A stretch of 64,000 bases of DNA from the NCBI GenBank assembly GCA_046348585.1, contig JAXMDZ010000001.1, forward strand, positions 310,001 to 374,000. The letters are read 5' to 3'. Source of the stretch: JADZAI01 sp046348585. GTDB taxonomy: Bacteria; Pseudomonadota; Alphaproteobacteria; Micropepsales; Micropepsaceae. The notes under the pieces were generated by a model. That model did no database searches. It was not told the DNA's origin and worked only from the letters and a program-made list of their open reading frames with translations. Positions 45,101-52,792 of this stretch are shown here, piece by piece; positions within the stretch are counted from its first letter, which is position 1; every line of letters begins with the position of its first letter. The position numbers were made by a program, and so were the translations under genes.

Positions 45101-45796
45101 GACGCTTCCGGTGCGAGCCCCGGTGAAGCCGTTGCCGGAGGTGCCGTAGCCGCCGATCGTCACCGGCACGAGGCCGGCGACCGGGGTGAACAGGAGGCCG
45201 ATGCCCGACTGGGCGTCGCGGCCGAGCAATTCGGTCGCCGTGCCGAAGCCGGCGAGCGCGATATCGGCCGGCAGGAAGGTGCCGTTATTGGGGTCGTTGG
45301 CCGAGCCGTTGCGGGAGCGCGGGTCGTACCAGACCATGACCGAACTCGCGTCCATCACCCTGGCGTCGCCCGCCGGAACGGCGAAGTCCTGGCCGAACAG
45401 CCATTCGCGCAAATTGGTGCGGCCGAAGGTCGGGTCGGTCGTGTAGCCGACCTGGGCGCGGTTGCCCGGAGCGTTGCCGTCATAGGCGGCCGGAGCCAGC
45501 GAGTCGACGCAGTGCGCGGCGAAGAGGACGGTGCGCGGGTTGATGAGGAGGCCGGTGCAGGAGCCGCCCGAGTTGCCCGCTTCGTTGCGGATGGCGAGGC
45601 CGACCCAGTAGGGCCTGGTGTTGGAGGTATCGACGGCGTTGGCGACCGGATCGAAGCCCGGCGGCGATCCCGGGGGGGCGTCGGGCGTCACCAGCGCCTG
45701 GGCGGTTCCGAAAGCCAGTCCGATGGCGGCGGCCGTGAACGTGGCGGCCTTGAGCAATCCGGCGCGCAGCGCCTGCACGCGCGAAGTCGAAGTCAT
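42137..45796 (-). CDS. autotransporter with N-terminal trypsin-like protease domain
   Basis: This 1219-residue type V secretion protein has a signal peptide (about 1-34, ending GTAQA). A trypsin-like serine protease follows, with H95 (LLINPRTVLFAAHCVDS), an Asp in PADIALAGFG and Ser in GSGDSGSPLV. The passenger is Gly/Thr/Ser-rich with beta-helix PATR-like repeats (LTVGGGSLYGAGSIVTT, NGGVLSPGSAAATAGTLAV). The C-terminal autotransporter barrel (about 940-1219) ends in the expected aromatic SGRVSFAW. ATG 45796 is chosen because GGGAG lies 9 bp upstream; an earlier in-frame ATG at 45829 lacks this. Likely a surface-displayed or released protease. Confidence 0.92.
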   Translation of the reverse strand: MTSTSRVQALRAGLLKAATFTAAAIGLAFGTAQALVTPDAPPGSPPGFDPVANAVDTSNTRPYWVGLAIRNEAGNSGGSCTGLLINPRTVLFAAHCVDSLAPAAYDGNAPGNRAQVGYTTDPTFGRTNLREWLFGQDFAVPAGDARVMDASSVMVWYDPRSRNGSANDPNNGTFLPADIALAGFGTATELLGRDAQSGIGLLFTPVAGLVPVTIGGYGTSGNGFTGARTGSVEAAYFRRLGQNLLGFLGDERTIALGIYPAPTADLLQDPAYSYQDLYWMDFDDPQRATRPFFNGPGGDPMCGGYNCRLDHDPFPGNAVTGESITGSGDSGSPLVTSAFGREVSLGVLSQGSRFFYESIGNPNDNFVRYTDFSNFGTISGYNPLFLFWDQIVVNNPYKYVAAVAGNGEWTDAAHWVQEIDPLYYTLSGSTLTNALPGTPALGSSGAAPNVGTINPSPSPAAACAFTNTCPPTGGTSDPAPGLANTALPGTQGFASGITLEDLTPAAATPGYEFRIADASANTASTDQLIAGAPANVETVDGTIPGTPASEPLTTALWSSGTLIPVSTGALTGPGTTGFTPNNTLGTPGLQNSTRWFEVNLRAAGTTFLTGATVTIDRLSVRGASAGLNIRSGATLNTVISSFVDAGSLTVNGTFSPLRLTVGGGSLYGAGSIVTTATSGAGLLVNGGVLSPGSAAATAGTLAVTGNTAFTLAGVFGVDVASAASADRLNVTGQLQLGGGFAANTISGFFPAFGNSWTVASATGGITGSFAAVATNFPGVLRPQLQTVGNNLILSVIALPFSSAASYTSAEQIEMARGLDLIRTSGGVPSLSNLFASVDITPTGSLPAIMEALSPLNMFMAGGLTESSSSQIADSILDRGEQLAGGGGHGFQTAGLEMLGLGPQLASADPYDAMMMGAAAVAAAQEAAAETAGSMNALQLKEGWGGFFDLSGIVDGAYEVTPFAGESDVTGVNGTLGFDYSFADDQAFIGGALSYQTGKAELGGVANQRVEADSFGLNVYGGVREGGSFLTGYVGFSAQAYDLWREAPLMIGSQFLTATPDGHTWIAGAKMGFDVDVGNGTITPHVGIDAMWISIDGYTETGGSAAMIAPDRTTALIDGRIGVTYKGLYDVGEGSMLRPKLTVAYVTDVQSDDNVVTTSFLGFPSVPMTFVGAERDNGWVEYEAGLEYEATNFGLALSYTGADNGPLKYGVVSGRVSFAW

Positions 45797-46043
45797 ATCT
45801 TGAAGCTCCCCATGTATGTCGCCGGCCAATGCCCCAGCCCGCGATTAACGAACAGGTAAGCATAGGCCGCAGCGCAGCGAAACCCTCCCGCGGCGCGGCA
45901 TAATGGAACTGTTGCAAAGCCGCCGCGCTTGCCGGTGCGGCCGCCGAAAACCGCGCCAAACAGGCGCATGGACAGGGTCCGGGGGATCGGCTCTACCAGC
46001 CGGCCGGGGCGCATCCGCCGCGTCCGCAACCGAACGGAAGCTC

Positions 46044-46721
46044 ATGCGCCTCGCCCTTGCCGCCTTGCTGGCCGCCGCCCTCCCGGGCGCCGCCTTCGCC
46101 GCCTCGTTCGCCGAGGACGGCATGCCCTCGTTCGATTGCACCAAGGCCGGCACCAAGACCGAGAAGGCGATCTGCGAACGCTGGCTCGGCACGGCGATGG
46201 CCGACCGGATGCTGGCCGACGCTGTGGCCGAGGCGCTGGCGCGCGCCGACGCGGACGGCCAGAAGGCCATCCGCCGCGAACAGAAGGCCTGGCTGAAGAC
46301 CCGCGACGCCTGCGGCGGCGACTCGGTCTGCATCACCGACCGGTCCCTGGAACGGCTGCGCGCCCTCGACGCCGCCTGGATCAAGGAGGATCGCTTCGAG
46401 GCCCGCTTCGGCTCGCTGAGCGATCTGCCGGGCGGGCTGGTGATTGTCGAGGGCCAGAACGGCAAGACCGGGCTTTGGCTGATCGCGGCGATCGACGAGC
46501 AATTCGCGTGCGGCCTCGATACGCTGGAGGCGCGCACGGTGCGGCGGGCCGGCGGCGAGGCCGTGGTCAGCTACAGCCAGCCGGGCGACGCGGAAGACCC
46601 GCGCACCTGTCAGGTGACGATCACCGTGCCCGATGGCGGCCCCGCGACGCTGGAGTCCGACTGCCAGCGGGCCTGCGGCATGAACGGCTGGATGGACGGC
46701 GAATATCCCCTGGAAAAGTAA
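46044..46721 (+). CDS. LprI-like (DUF1311) secreted protein, copy 1
   Basis: This 225-residue protein has a signal peptide (MRLALAALLAAALPGAAFA) and an N-terminal LprI/DUF1311 domain: FDCTKAGTKTEKAIC with C32 and C44, then a helix (DGQKAIRREQKAWLKTRDAC). Members of this family include lysozyme inhibitors. The C-terminal half (about 115-225) is a small beta-rich domain with paired cysteines (FACGLD, TCQVTITV, DCQRACGM) and no name I know. It is followed 12 bp later by a second LprI-like gene. Confidence 0.8.
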   Translation: MRLALAALLAAALPGAAFAASFAEDGMPSFDCTKAGTKTEKAICERWLGTAMADRMLADAVAEALARADADGQKAIRREQKAWLKTRDACGGDSVCITDRSLERLRALDAAWIKEDRFEARFGSLSDLPGGLVIVEGQNGKTGLWLIAAIDEQFACGLDTLEARTVRRAGGEAVVSYSQPGDAEDPRTCQVTITVPDGGPATLESDCQRACGMNGWMDGEYPLEK

Positions 46722-46733
46722 GGACCTGTTCCG

Positions 46734-47402
46734 ATGACACGACCGATCGCGGCCGCGGCCCTCGCCGCCGCCCTCGCCATCCCCGCCCTCGCCGCCGAGC
46801 CGGAAGGCCCCTCGTTCGACTGCGCCAAGGCGTCGAGCCGGGCCGAAAAGACGATCTGCGACGTTCCCGAACTCGCCTGGCAGGATCGCCAGATGGGCAA
46901 GGCCTACAAGGTCGCGCTGGCGGCGGTCGGCAAGTCCGGCGAGGCCGACCTCAAGGCCGGGCAGAAGGCATTCCTGAAGAAGCGCGACGCCTGCCCGGCG
47001 GGCGACGGCATCTATCAGTGCATCTCGGCGGCCTACGATTCGCGCCTTGCCAAGCTCGCGGAGATCGTCGATGCCGCCGACTTCGACGCGGCGCGCTTCA
47101 CCGGCGAGACCGGTTCGCTGGCGCTGGTGCGCTATCCCGACGCCAGGGTGGCGCTCTCGATCCTGACATTCGGCGGCGGCGACCACACCTGCTCGTTCGA
47201 GACCGACAGCGCGAAGGTCTCGCGGTCCGGGGTCGTCAGCTGGTCGAGCAACCCCGACCCCGAACTCTATGGCGGGAAATGCACGCTGACGCTGACCCCG
47301 GCCGGAACAGGGCTGATCCTGGTTTCGGACGGCGAGGCTTGCCAGTATTATTGCGGCATGCGCGCGACGCTGGACGGCACGTTCGAGCGCGAAACGCCCT
47401 GA
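46734..47402 (+). CDS. LprI-like (DUF1311) secreted protein, copy 2
   Basis: This 222-residue paralog of the preceding gene has a signal peptide (residues 1-21), the family motif FDCAKASSRAEKTIC, a helix GQKAFLKKRDAC, and a C-terminal beta-rich cysteine-bearing domain (HTCSFETDSAKV, KCTLTLTPAG, ACQYYCGM). The two copies share the same layout but differ considerably, so the duplication is old. Probably periplasmic; lysozyme inhibition is possible but unproven. Confidence 0.8.
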   Translation: MTRPIAAAALAAALAIPALAAEPEGPSFDCAKASSRAEKTICDVPELAWQDRQMGKAYKVALAAVGKSGEADLKAGQKAFLKKRDACPAGDGIYQCISAAYDSRLAKLAEIVDAADFDAARFTGETGSLALVRYPDARVALSILTFGGGDHTCSFETDSAKVSRSGVVSWSSNPDPELYGGKCTLTLTPAGTGLILVSDGEACQYYCGMRATLDGTFERETP

Positions 47403-47429
47403 CGCCAGGGACCGCACCGGGAAGACTTC

Positions 47430-48095
47430 ATGAAGCGCCTCGCCTGGTTTCTCGCCGCGCTGATCTTGACGCCCCTCGCTCTCGCCGAAGCTCCGGCCCT
47501 GCCGGCCCCTTCCGAAACCAATCCGCAGGAGGCGATGCCGATTCCGGTGCGGATCGAGACGCGCGGCGTGGAGCTTGGGCAATTGCTGGAAGGCGCGGGC
47601 TGGGTCCACAAGGGCAGCGGGCGGGTGCCGGTCTATGCGGTCGGCTTCCGCTCGTGCCCGGACTGCATCGCGCAGAAGATGGAGGCCGGCGAGGCGATGG
47701 AGACGGCCGGCGCCGATCTGCGCTTCATCGTCTATGCCCGCGGCGACGGCGAGAACGGCAAGCCGCGCTCGAAGCCGGGCGAGCGCGCCATGGTCGCCGA
47801 GCTGTGGAAATACCGCGACTACAATCTCTATCGCGCCTGGTATGCGACCGATCCCGACAGCTACTACGCGACCGAGGACCTGCCGCCCTCCGCCGACAGC
47901 GACCCGCAGCGCATGGCCTATGTCGAGAAATCGCGCGCCTTCGTCGAAGCGCTGAGCGGCATCCTGCGCGACAACGGGGTGGAGCTCTATGTCCCCGCCC
48001 TCTTCTGGCGCGAGAACGGCGTCTGGATGGTCTATGTCGGCTACAACCCGGCGACCTTCAAAGACCTCGTCGTGTCGCGGTTCGCGCGGCTTTGA
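47430..48095 (+). CDS. exported CPDC-motif protein, thioredoxin-like candidate
   Basis: This 221-residue protein has a signal peptide (about 1-20) and a C76-P-D-C79 motif in VYAVGFRSCPDCIAQKMEAG, followed by DLRFIVYARGDGENGK. The CxxC placed after a beta-strand suggests a thioredoxin/DsbC-like fold. No close family is recognised. It follows the two cysteine-rich LprI-like proteins in the same direction, 27 bp downstream, so it might oxidise or isomerise their disulfides (inference). Confidence 0.55.
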   Translation: MKRLAWFLAALILTPLALAEAPALPAPSETNPQEAMPIPVRIETRGVELGQLLEGAGWVHKGSGRVPVYAVGFRSCPDCIAQKMEAGEAMETAGADLRFIVYARGDGENGKPRSKPGERAMVAELWKYRDYNLYRAWYATDPDSYYATEDLPPSADSDPQRMAYVEKSRAFVEALSGILRDNGVELYVPALFWRENGVWMVYVGYNPATFKDLVVSRFARL

Positions 48096-48143
48096 GCGCA
48101 TCGCGCTTGGCGGCGGCGGCGCCGAGGCCGTAAGAGCGTAGCG

Positions 48144-49235
48144 ATGACGTCGCCGCTCGCCCTCTATCGCGCCCGCCTTTCGGCCGGGACGCTGACCCCC
48201 GATCCGGCGCAGGAGGCGGCGATGGTCCGGCTCGATGCGCTCGCGGCCGGACTGGAAGCCTGGGCGCGCGGGCGCTCGCGCGGGCTGCTCGGCTTCGCGC
48301 GCCGCCGCGAGGCCCCGCGCGGGCTCTATATCTGGGGGCCGGTCGGGCGCGGCAAGTCGGCGCTGATGGACCTCTTCTTCGAGGCCGCCCCGATCGCCCC
48401 GAAGCGGCGCGTCCATTTCCACGCCTTCATGGCCGAAACCCATGCGGCGATCCGCGAGATGCGCGCTTCCGAGCCGGGCGACCCCATCCCCAAAGTGGCG
48501 CGCGCCGTCGCCCGCAGCGCGCAGCTTCTGTGCTTCGACGAGTTCCAGGTGACCGACATCGCCGATGCGATGCTGCTCGGCCGCCTGTTCGAAACGCTGC
48601 TGGCCGAGCATGTGGTGATCGTCGCCACCTCCAACCGGCCGCCGCACGATCTCTACAAGGACGGCATCAACCGCCAGCTCTTCCTGCCCTTCATCGCCAT
48701 GCTGGAGGAACGGCTGGACATCTTCCGCCTCGCCGGACCGGTCGACTACCGCCTCGGCCGCCTGAAAGGCCTGCCGGTCTATCTGACGCCGCTTGGCCCG
48801 GCGGCGGACGCGGCGCTCGACGAAGCCTGGGCGCGGCTCACCGACAACGCGGCGGGCGAGGCGCTGGACATCTCGCTGCTCGGCCGGACGCTGACTTTGC
48901 CCCGCTTCGCGCATGGCGTCGGACGGGCGAGCTTCGACGATCTCTGCGCCGCGGCGCTCGGGCCGCAGGACTTCCTGGCGCTGGCCGAGGCGGTCGATAC
49001 GCTGATCCTCGACGCGGTGCCGGTGCTGAGGGCGGCGCAGCGCAACGAAGCCAAGCGTTTCGTCACGCTGATCGATGCGCTCTACGAGGCGAAGCGGCGC
49101 TTCATCTGTTCGGCCGCCGCGCCGCCCGAAAAGCTCTATCCCGAAGGCGACGGCGCCTTCGAGTTCGAGCGCACCGCCTCGCGCCTGATGGAAATGCAGT
49201 CGGCCGGATGGCTGGACGCCGGGAGAGACCCATGA
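48144..49235 (+). CDS. zapE: cell division protein ZapE (AFG1-like ATPase)
   Basis: This 363-residue AFG1-family P-loop ATPase has Walker A GPVGRGKSALMDLFF and Walker B LLCFDEFQVTD. Family-specific HFHAFMAETHAAIR, TSNRPPHDLYKDGINRQLFLPFI and YRLGRLKGLPVYL follow. ZapE is an ATP-dependent factor that destabilises FtsZ polymers at the constricting ring. It begins a chain of overlapping genes; its TGA overlaps the VOC gene ATG. In many alphaproteobacteria zapE lies near mdh, as here about 3.5 kb away. Confidence 0.93.
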   Translation: MTSPLALYRARLSAGTLTPDPAQEAAMVRLDALAAGLEAWARGRSRGLLGFARRREAPRGLYIWGPVGRGKSALMDLFFEAAPIAPKRRVHFHAFMAETHAAIREMRASEPGDPIPKVARAVARSAQLLCFDEFQVTDIADAMLLGRLFETLLAEHVVIVATSNRPPHDLYKDGINRQLFLPFIAMLEERLDIFRLAGPVDYRLGRLKGLPVYLTPLGPAADAALDEAWARLTDNAAGEALDISLLGRTLTLPRFAHGVGRASFDDLCAAALGPQDFLALAEAVDTLILDAVPVLRAAQRNEAKRFVTLIDALYEAKRRFICSAAAPPEKLYPEGDGAFEFERTASRLMEMQSAGWLDAGRDP

Positions 49236-50059
49236 TCGCCGCGCTCGACCACATCGTCCTTGTCGCCCGCGACATCGAGGCGGGGATCGCCGCCTATCGC
49301 ACGCTGCTCGGCCGCGATGTCGCCTGGCGCGCCGAAGCGGACGGCGCGGCGAGCGCCCTCTTCACGACCGCCAATGTCGGCCTCGAACTCGTCGCGCCCG
49401 CCGGCGGCGGCGCGGCGGGCGAGCGCGTGCGGGCGGCGCTGGAGGCGGGCGGCGAGCGGTTGACCAGTCTCTGCTTCCGCGTCGACGACATCGAGACGCT
49501 GCACCGCCGTCTGACCCGGCGCGGCCTCGCCCCCGAAGCCATCGCCGACGGATCGAGCGTCGATGCGCGCTCCGGCGCGACCCGGCGCTGGCGGCGGACC
49601 CGCGCCGACGGCCATGGCGTGAAGCTGTTCTTCGTCGAACCGGCCGACGCGCCGCCCGCATCGGCGGCGACGACGGACGCGCCGCTGACGGCGCTCGATC
49701 ATGTCGTCGTGACGACGCCGGCCCCCGATCGCGCCGCCGCGCTTTATGGCGCGCGGCTCGGCCTCGACATGGCGCTCGACCGCACCAATCCGGCCTGGGG
49801 ATCGCGGCTGATGTTCTTTCGCGCCGGAGACATGATCGTCGAGGTCATGCACGCGCTGAAGGACGGCGCGGGCGATGGGCCGGACCGGCTGTGGGGCCTG
49901 TCGTGGCGGGCCGCCGACCTGGCCGCCGCGCGAACGCGGCTGATCGGCGCGGGGCTGGACGTGTCGGAGATCCGCACCGGGCGCAAGCCGGGCACCGACG
50001 TCTTCACCGTGCGCAGCGGCACGATGGGCGTGCCCACCCTGGTGATCGGCCGCACATGA
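49232..50059 (+). CDS. VOC family protein (two glyoxalase-like domains)
   Basis: This 275-residue protein has two vicinal-oxygen-chelate modules: about 1-125 (ALDHIVLVARDIEAGIAAYR) and about 150-275 (ALDHVVVTTPAPDRAAALYG). Each keeps the N-terminal metal-ligand His (DH) and a C-terminal region with Glu/Asp ligands (LFFVEP, MIVEVMH). Such proteins include dioxygenases, glyoxalases and lyases; the substrate is unknown. ATGA overlaps at both ends point to translational coupling with zapE and the VanX-like gene. Confidence 0.85.
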   Translation: MIAALDHIVLVARDIEAGIAAYRTLLGRDVAWRAEADGAASALFTTANVGLELVAPAGGGAAGERVRAALEAGGERLTSLCFRVDDIETLHRRLTRRGLAPEAIADGSSVDARSGATRRWRRTRADGHGVKLFFVEPADAPPASAATTDAPLTALDHVVVTTPAPDRAAALYGARLGLDMALDRTNPAWGSRLMFFRAGDMIVEVMHALKDGAGDGPDRLWGLSWRAADLAAARTRLIGAGLDVSEIRTGRKPGTDVFTVRSGTMGVPTLVIGRT

Positions 50060-50781
50060 TCGCCGCCGCCCTCGCCCTGGCGCTCGCCGCCACCGATGCG
50101 CCGGCGCTGCCCGACGGCTTCGTGCATCTGTCCGAGATCGCGCCGTCGATCGTCGAGGACATGCGCTATGCCGGGACGCACAATTTCACCGGCGCGCCGG
50201 TGCCCGGCTACGAAGCCTCGGTCTGCATCCTGACGCGGCAGGCCGCCGAGGCGCTGGCGCAGGTGCAGACGGCGCTGGAGGCGAAGGGCCTCACCCTCAT
50301 CGTCTGGGACTGCTATCGCCCGGCGCGGGCGGTCGCCGCCTTCGTCGCCTGGGCCGAAGGGCCGGACGAGACGGCGAAGGCCGAGTTCTTTCCGCGCGTG
50401 CCCAAGAGCGAATTGTTCGCGCGCGGTTATATCGCGGCGCGGTCGGGCCATTCGGCGGGATCGACGGTGGATCTGGGGATCGCGCCGCGCGGCCTCGCCG
50501 CCGCGCCCGCCTGGTCGGCGGCGATGGGCTTCGTCGACTGCATCGCGCCCGCGGGCGAGCGCTTCGCCGACGGGGCGCTCGATTTCGGCACCGGCTATGA
50601 CTGCTTCGACGCGCTGGCGCATGGCGACGCGGCGGTGAGCGAGCCCGCGCGGGCCAACCGGGCGCTGCTGCGCGAGGCCATGATGGCGGCGGGCTTCGCC
50701 CCCTATGCCGAGGAGTGGTGGCACTTCTCGCTGACCGGCCAGCCCTTCCCCGGCGCGGTCTTCGACTTCCCGGTGCGCTGA
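50056..50781 (+). CDS. D-alanyl-D-alanine dipeptidase (VanX/DdpX family, M15D)
   Basis: This 241-residue zinc dipeptidase has family motifs: IAPSIVEDMRYAGTHNFTG near the N-terminus, WDCYRPARAV, the zinc site SGHSAGSTVDLGI (His and Asp ligands) and the C-terminal EEWWHF (base Glu and third ligand His). It hydrolyses D-Ala-D-Ala, usually for peptidoglycan turnover outside glycopeptide-resistance clusters. The N-terminus is hydrophobic (MIAAALALALAATDA) but lacks basic residues, so export is uncertain. It overlaps the VOC gene. Confidence 0.88.
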   Translation: MIAAALALALAATDAPALPDGFVHLSEIAPSIVEDMRYAGTHNFTGAPVPGYEASVCILTRQAAEALAQVQTALEAKGLTLIVWDCYRPARAVAAFVAWAEGPDETAKAEFFPRVPKSELFARGYIAARSGHSAGSTVDLGIAPRGLAAAPAWSAAMGFVDCIAPAGERFADGALDFGTGYDCFDALAHGDAAVSEPARANRALLREAMMAAGFAPYAEEWWHFSLTGQPFPGAVFDFPVR

Positions 50782-50785
50782 GGCT

Positions 50786-51262
50786 GTGGCGGCGACGCCG
50801 GCATCGTCCTTTCTGAAAGCGCGCGGCATCGCCTTCGCGCTGCTGGAGTACCGGCACGATCCGCGCGCCGAAGGCTATGGAATGGAGGCAGCCGAAAAGC
50901 TGGGCCTCGACGCGGCCAGCGTCTTCAAGACCCTGGTGGTTTGGGACGAAGGGAGCGCCCATGCGCTGGCCCTGGTGCCTGTCGCAAGCCGGCTGTCGCT
51001 CGGCGCCGCCGCCAAGGCGCTCGGCTGGAAGCGCGCCACACTGGCGCGGCCGGCCGACGCCGAGCGGCTGACCGGCTACGTGCTTGGCGGCATCTCCCCC
51101 TTCGGCACGAGGCGGCCCCTGCCGGTCGTCGCAGACCGCTCGATCTCCCTTCTTGCGGCAGTGCATGTCAGCGGTGGACGGCGCGGAGTGGAGATCCGCG
51201 TTGGGCCAGGCGATCTCATGCGCGCGCTGGACGCGCGCCTCGCCGACATCGCGGCCGTGTGA
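50786..51262 (+). CDS. ybaK: Cys-tRNA(Pro)/aminoacyl-tRNA deacylase (YbaK/EbsC family)
   Basis: This 158-residue YbaK-type editing protein removes cysteine mischarged on tRNA-Pro. Family marks are YRHDPRAEGYGMEAAEKLGLD, the catalytic-lysine region ASVFKTLVVWDEG and YVLGGISPFGTRRPLPVVAD. It starts with GTG, 4 bp after the VanX-like stop, completing the four-gene chain. It converges with hemN, with 4 bp between the stops. Confidence 0.9.
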   Translation: MAATPASSFLKARGIAFALLEYRHDPRAEGYGMEAAEKLGLDAASVFKTLVVWDEGSAHALALVPVASRLSLGAAAKALGWKRATLARPADAERLTGYVLGGISPFGTRRPLPVVADRSISLLAAVHVSGGRRGVEIRVGPGDLMRALDARLADIAAV

Positions 51263-51266
51263 CGGC

Positions 51267-52640
51267 TCAGGCGACCTTCGAGAAGCGCTTCTCGGCGCTC
51301 GCCGCGCCGGCATAGGCGTCGAAGGCGGCGGCGACCGGGCGCACCAGCATACGCAGCGGCGAATGGAAGCGCACGGTGCGGCCCTCGACGCTGGCGATGC
51401 CCGCCGCGATATAGGGCGCGAGGCTTGCGATTTCGGCGTCGAGATGGCCGGGGTCGTAGCCGAAGCGCCTGAGGATCGCTTCCACATCCGCTTCGAAGAA
51501 GCACATGAGGTCGCCGATGACGGCGCGGCGCATGCGGTCTTCCGGCGTGTAGATCCAGCCACGGGCGGTGGCGAGGCGGCCCGCCATGATCGCCTGGCGG
51601 TGCTGGCGGTTGGGCGTGAAATTCTGGGCGATGCCGCCCGGCATCTCGCTGATCGCCGAAGCGCCGACGCCGATCAGCAGATCGTTGGGCAGCGTCGTGT
51701 AGCCCTGGAAATTGCGCCGCAGCGTGCGGGTCGCGAGGCTGCGCGCCATGTCGTCGCGGGGCCGCGCGAAATGATCCATGCCGACCGCGCCATAGCCGAG
51801 CGCGGCGAGGCCCGAGGCGATCTGCAGGAAGGCCGCCGCCTTCGCCGCGCCGTCCGGCAGCGCCGCGCCGTCGATCAGCGTCTGGTGCTTCTTCACCCAG
51901 GGAATATGCGCATAGGAGAAGCAGGCGATGCGGTCCGGCCCGATCTCGGCGACGTCGCGCAGCGTGCGGTCGATGGTCTGCGGCGTCTGCATCGGCAGGC
52001 CGTACATGATGTCGATGGAGAGGCCCGAGATGCCCTCGCCGCGCAGCAGATCGGCGGCGGCGCGCACGGTCTCGACCGGCTGCAGGCGGTTGATCGCCGC
52101 CATGACGCGCGGATCGGTGTCCTGGACGCCGAGGCTCGCCCGGTTGAAGCCGAGGGCGGCATAGGTCCACACCTTCTCGACGGTCAGGCGGCGCGGGTCG
52201 ATCTCGATGGCGATCTCGGTCGCCCGGTCGCGCTGGAAGGCGGCGTCGATGGCCTCGAAGACGCGGCGCATCTCGTCGCAGCTGAGGATGGTCGGCGAGC
52301 CGCCGCCGAAATGGATCGAGTGCAGCCTCTGGCGCGCCGGCAGGCGGGCGGCGGCCAGCGCGATCTCGGCGACCAGCGCGTCCACATAGGCCTCGACCGG
52401 GCCGTGGCGGTGGGTCGCCTTGGTGTTGCAGCCGCAGAACCAGCACATCTCCTCGCAGAAGGGGACGTGGAGGTAGAGCCCGACCCGCTCGCCCGCCGGC
52501 AGCCGGGAGAGCCATGCGGCCTGGGTCTCCGGACCCAGCTCGCGGAAGTGATGGGCGGAGGGGTAGCTCGTGTAGCGCGGCGCTTCGCGTTCGAGCAGCG
52601 GCATCAGCGCGGCGATGGCGGCGGGGCTGAGGGTTTCCAT
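51267..52640 (-). CDS. hemN: oxygen-independent coproporphyrinogen III oxidase
   Basis: This 457-residue radical-SAM enzyme converts coproporphyrinogen III to protoporphyrinogen IX without oxygen. The cluster motif CEEMCWFCGC (CxxxCxxC) lies in LYLHVPFCEEMCWFCGCNTK. The SAM-binding HFGGGSPTIL, RASLGVQDTDPRV and SIDIMYGLPMQT, the Tyr/His motif FSYAHIPWVKKHQ and a HemN C-terminal domain are all present. It is of true HemN length, unlike HemW. ATG 52640 is used; a TTG two codons upstream is also possible. Expected to be induced at low oxygen, but I did not see an FNR-type box. Confidence 0.93.
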   Translation of the reverse strand: METLSPAAIAALMPLLEREAPRYTSYPSAHHFRELGPETQAAWLSRLPAGERVGLYLHVPFCEEMCWFCGCNTKATHRHGPVEAYVDALVAEIALAAARLPARQRLHSIHFGGGSPTILSCDEMRRVFEAIDAAFQRDRATEIAIEIDPRRLTVEKVWTYAALGFNRASLGVQDTDPRVMAAINRLQPVETVRAAADLLRGEGISGLSIDIMYGLPMQTPQTIDRTLRDVAEIGPDRIACFSYAHIPWVKKHQTLIDGAALPDGAAKAAAFLQIASGLAALGYGAVGMDHFARPRDDMARSLATRTLRRNFQGYTTLPNDLLIGVGASAISEMPGGIAQNFTPNRQHRQAIMAGRLATARGWIYTPEDRMRRAVIGDLMCFFEADVEAILRRFGYDPGHLDAEIASLAPYIAAGIASVEGRTVRFHSPLRMLVRPVAAAFDAYAGAASAEKRFSKVA

Positions 52641-52792
52641 GGGCAAGCGAATGGACCCTCGGGCGAGGGGGAGGCCATGACATGTATCAATCCCCCATGA
52701 GGCCCGGCGGCCGTCCGGGAGGCCCGCCTTGAAGACTTGGGCCGGGCGGGCTACTCCCTCGCCCGACCCAACGCCCTTTTTCGGAGAGGCCC

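Noticed and set aside
51076..52700. Long frames on both strands overlapping hemN
   Set aside because: Only the 51267-52640 minus frame has the CxxxCxxC radical-SAM motif and correct length.
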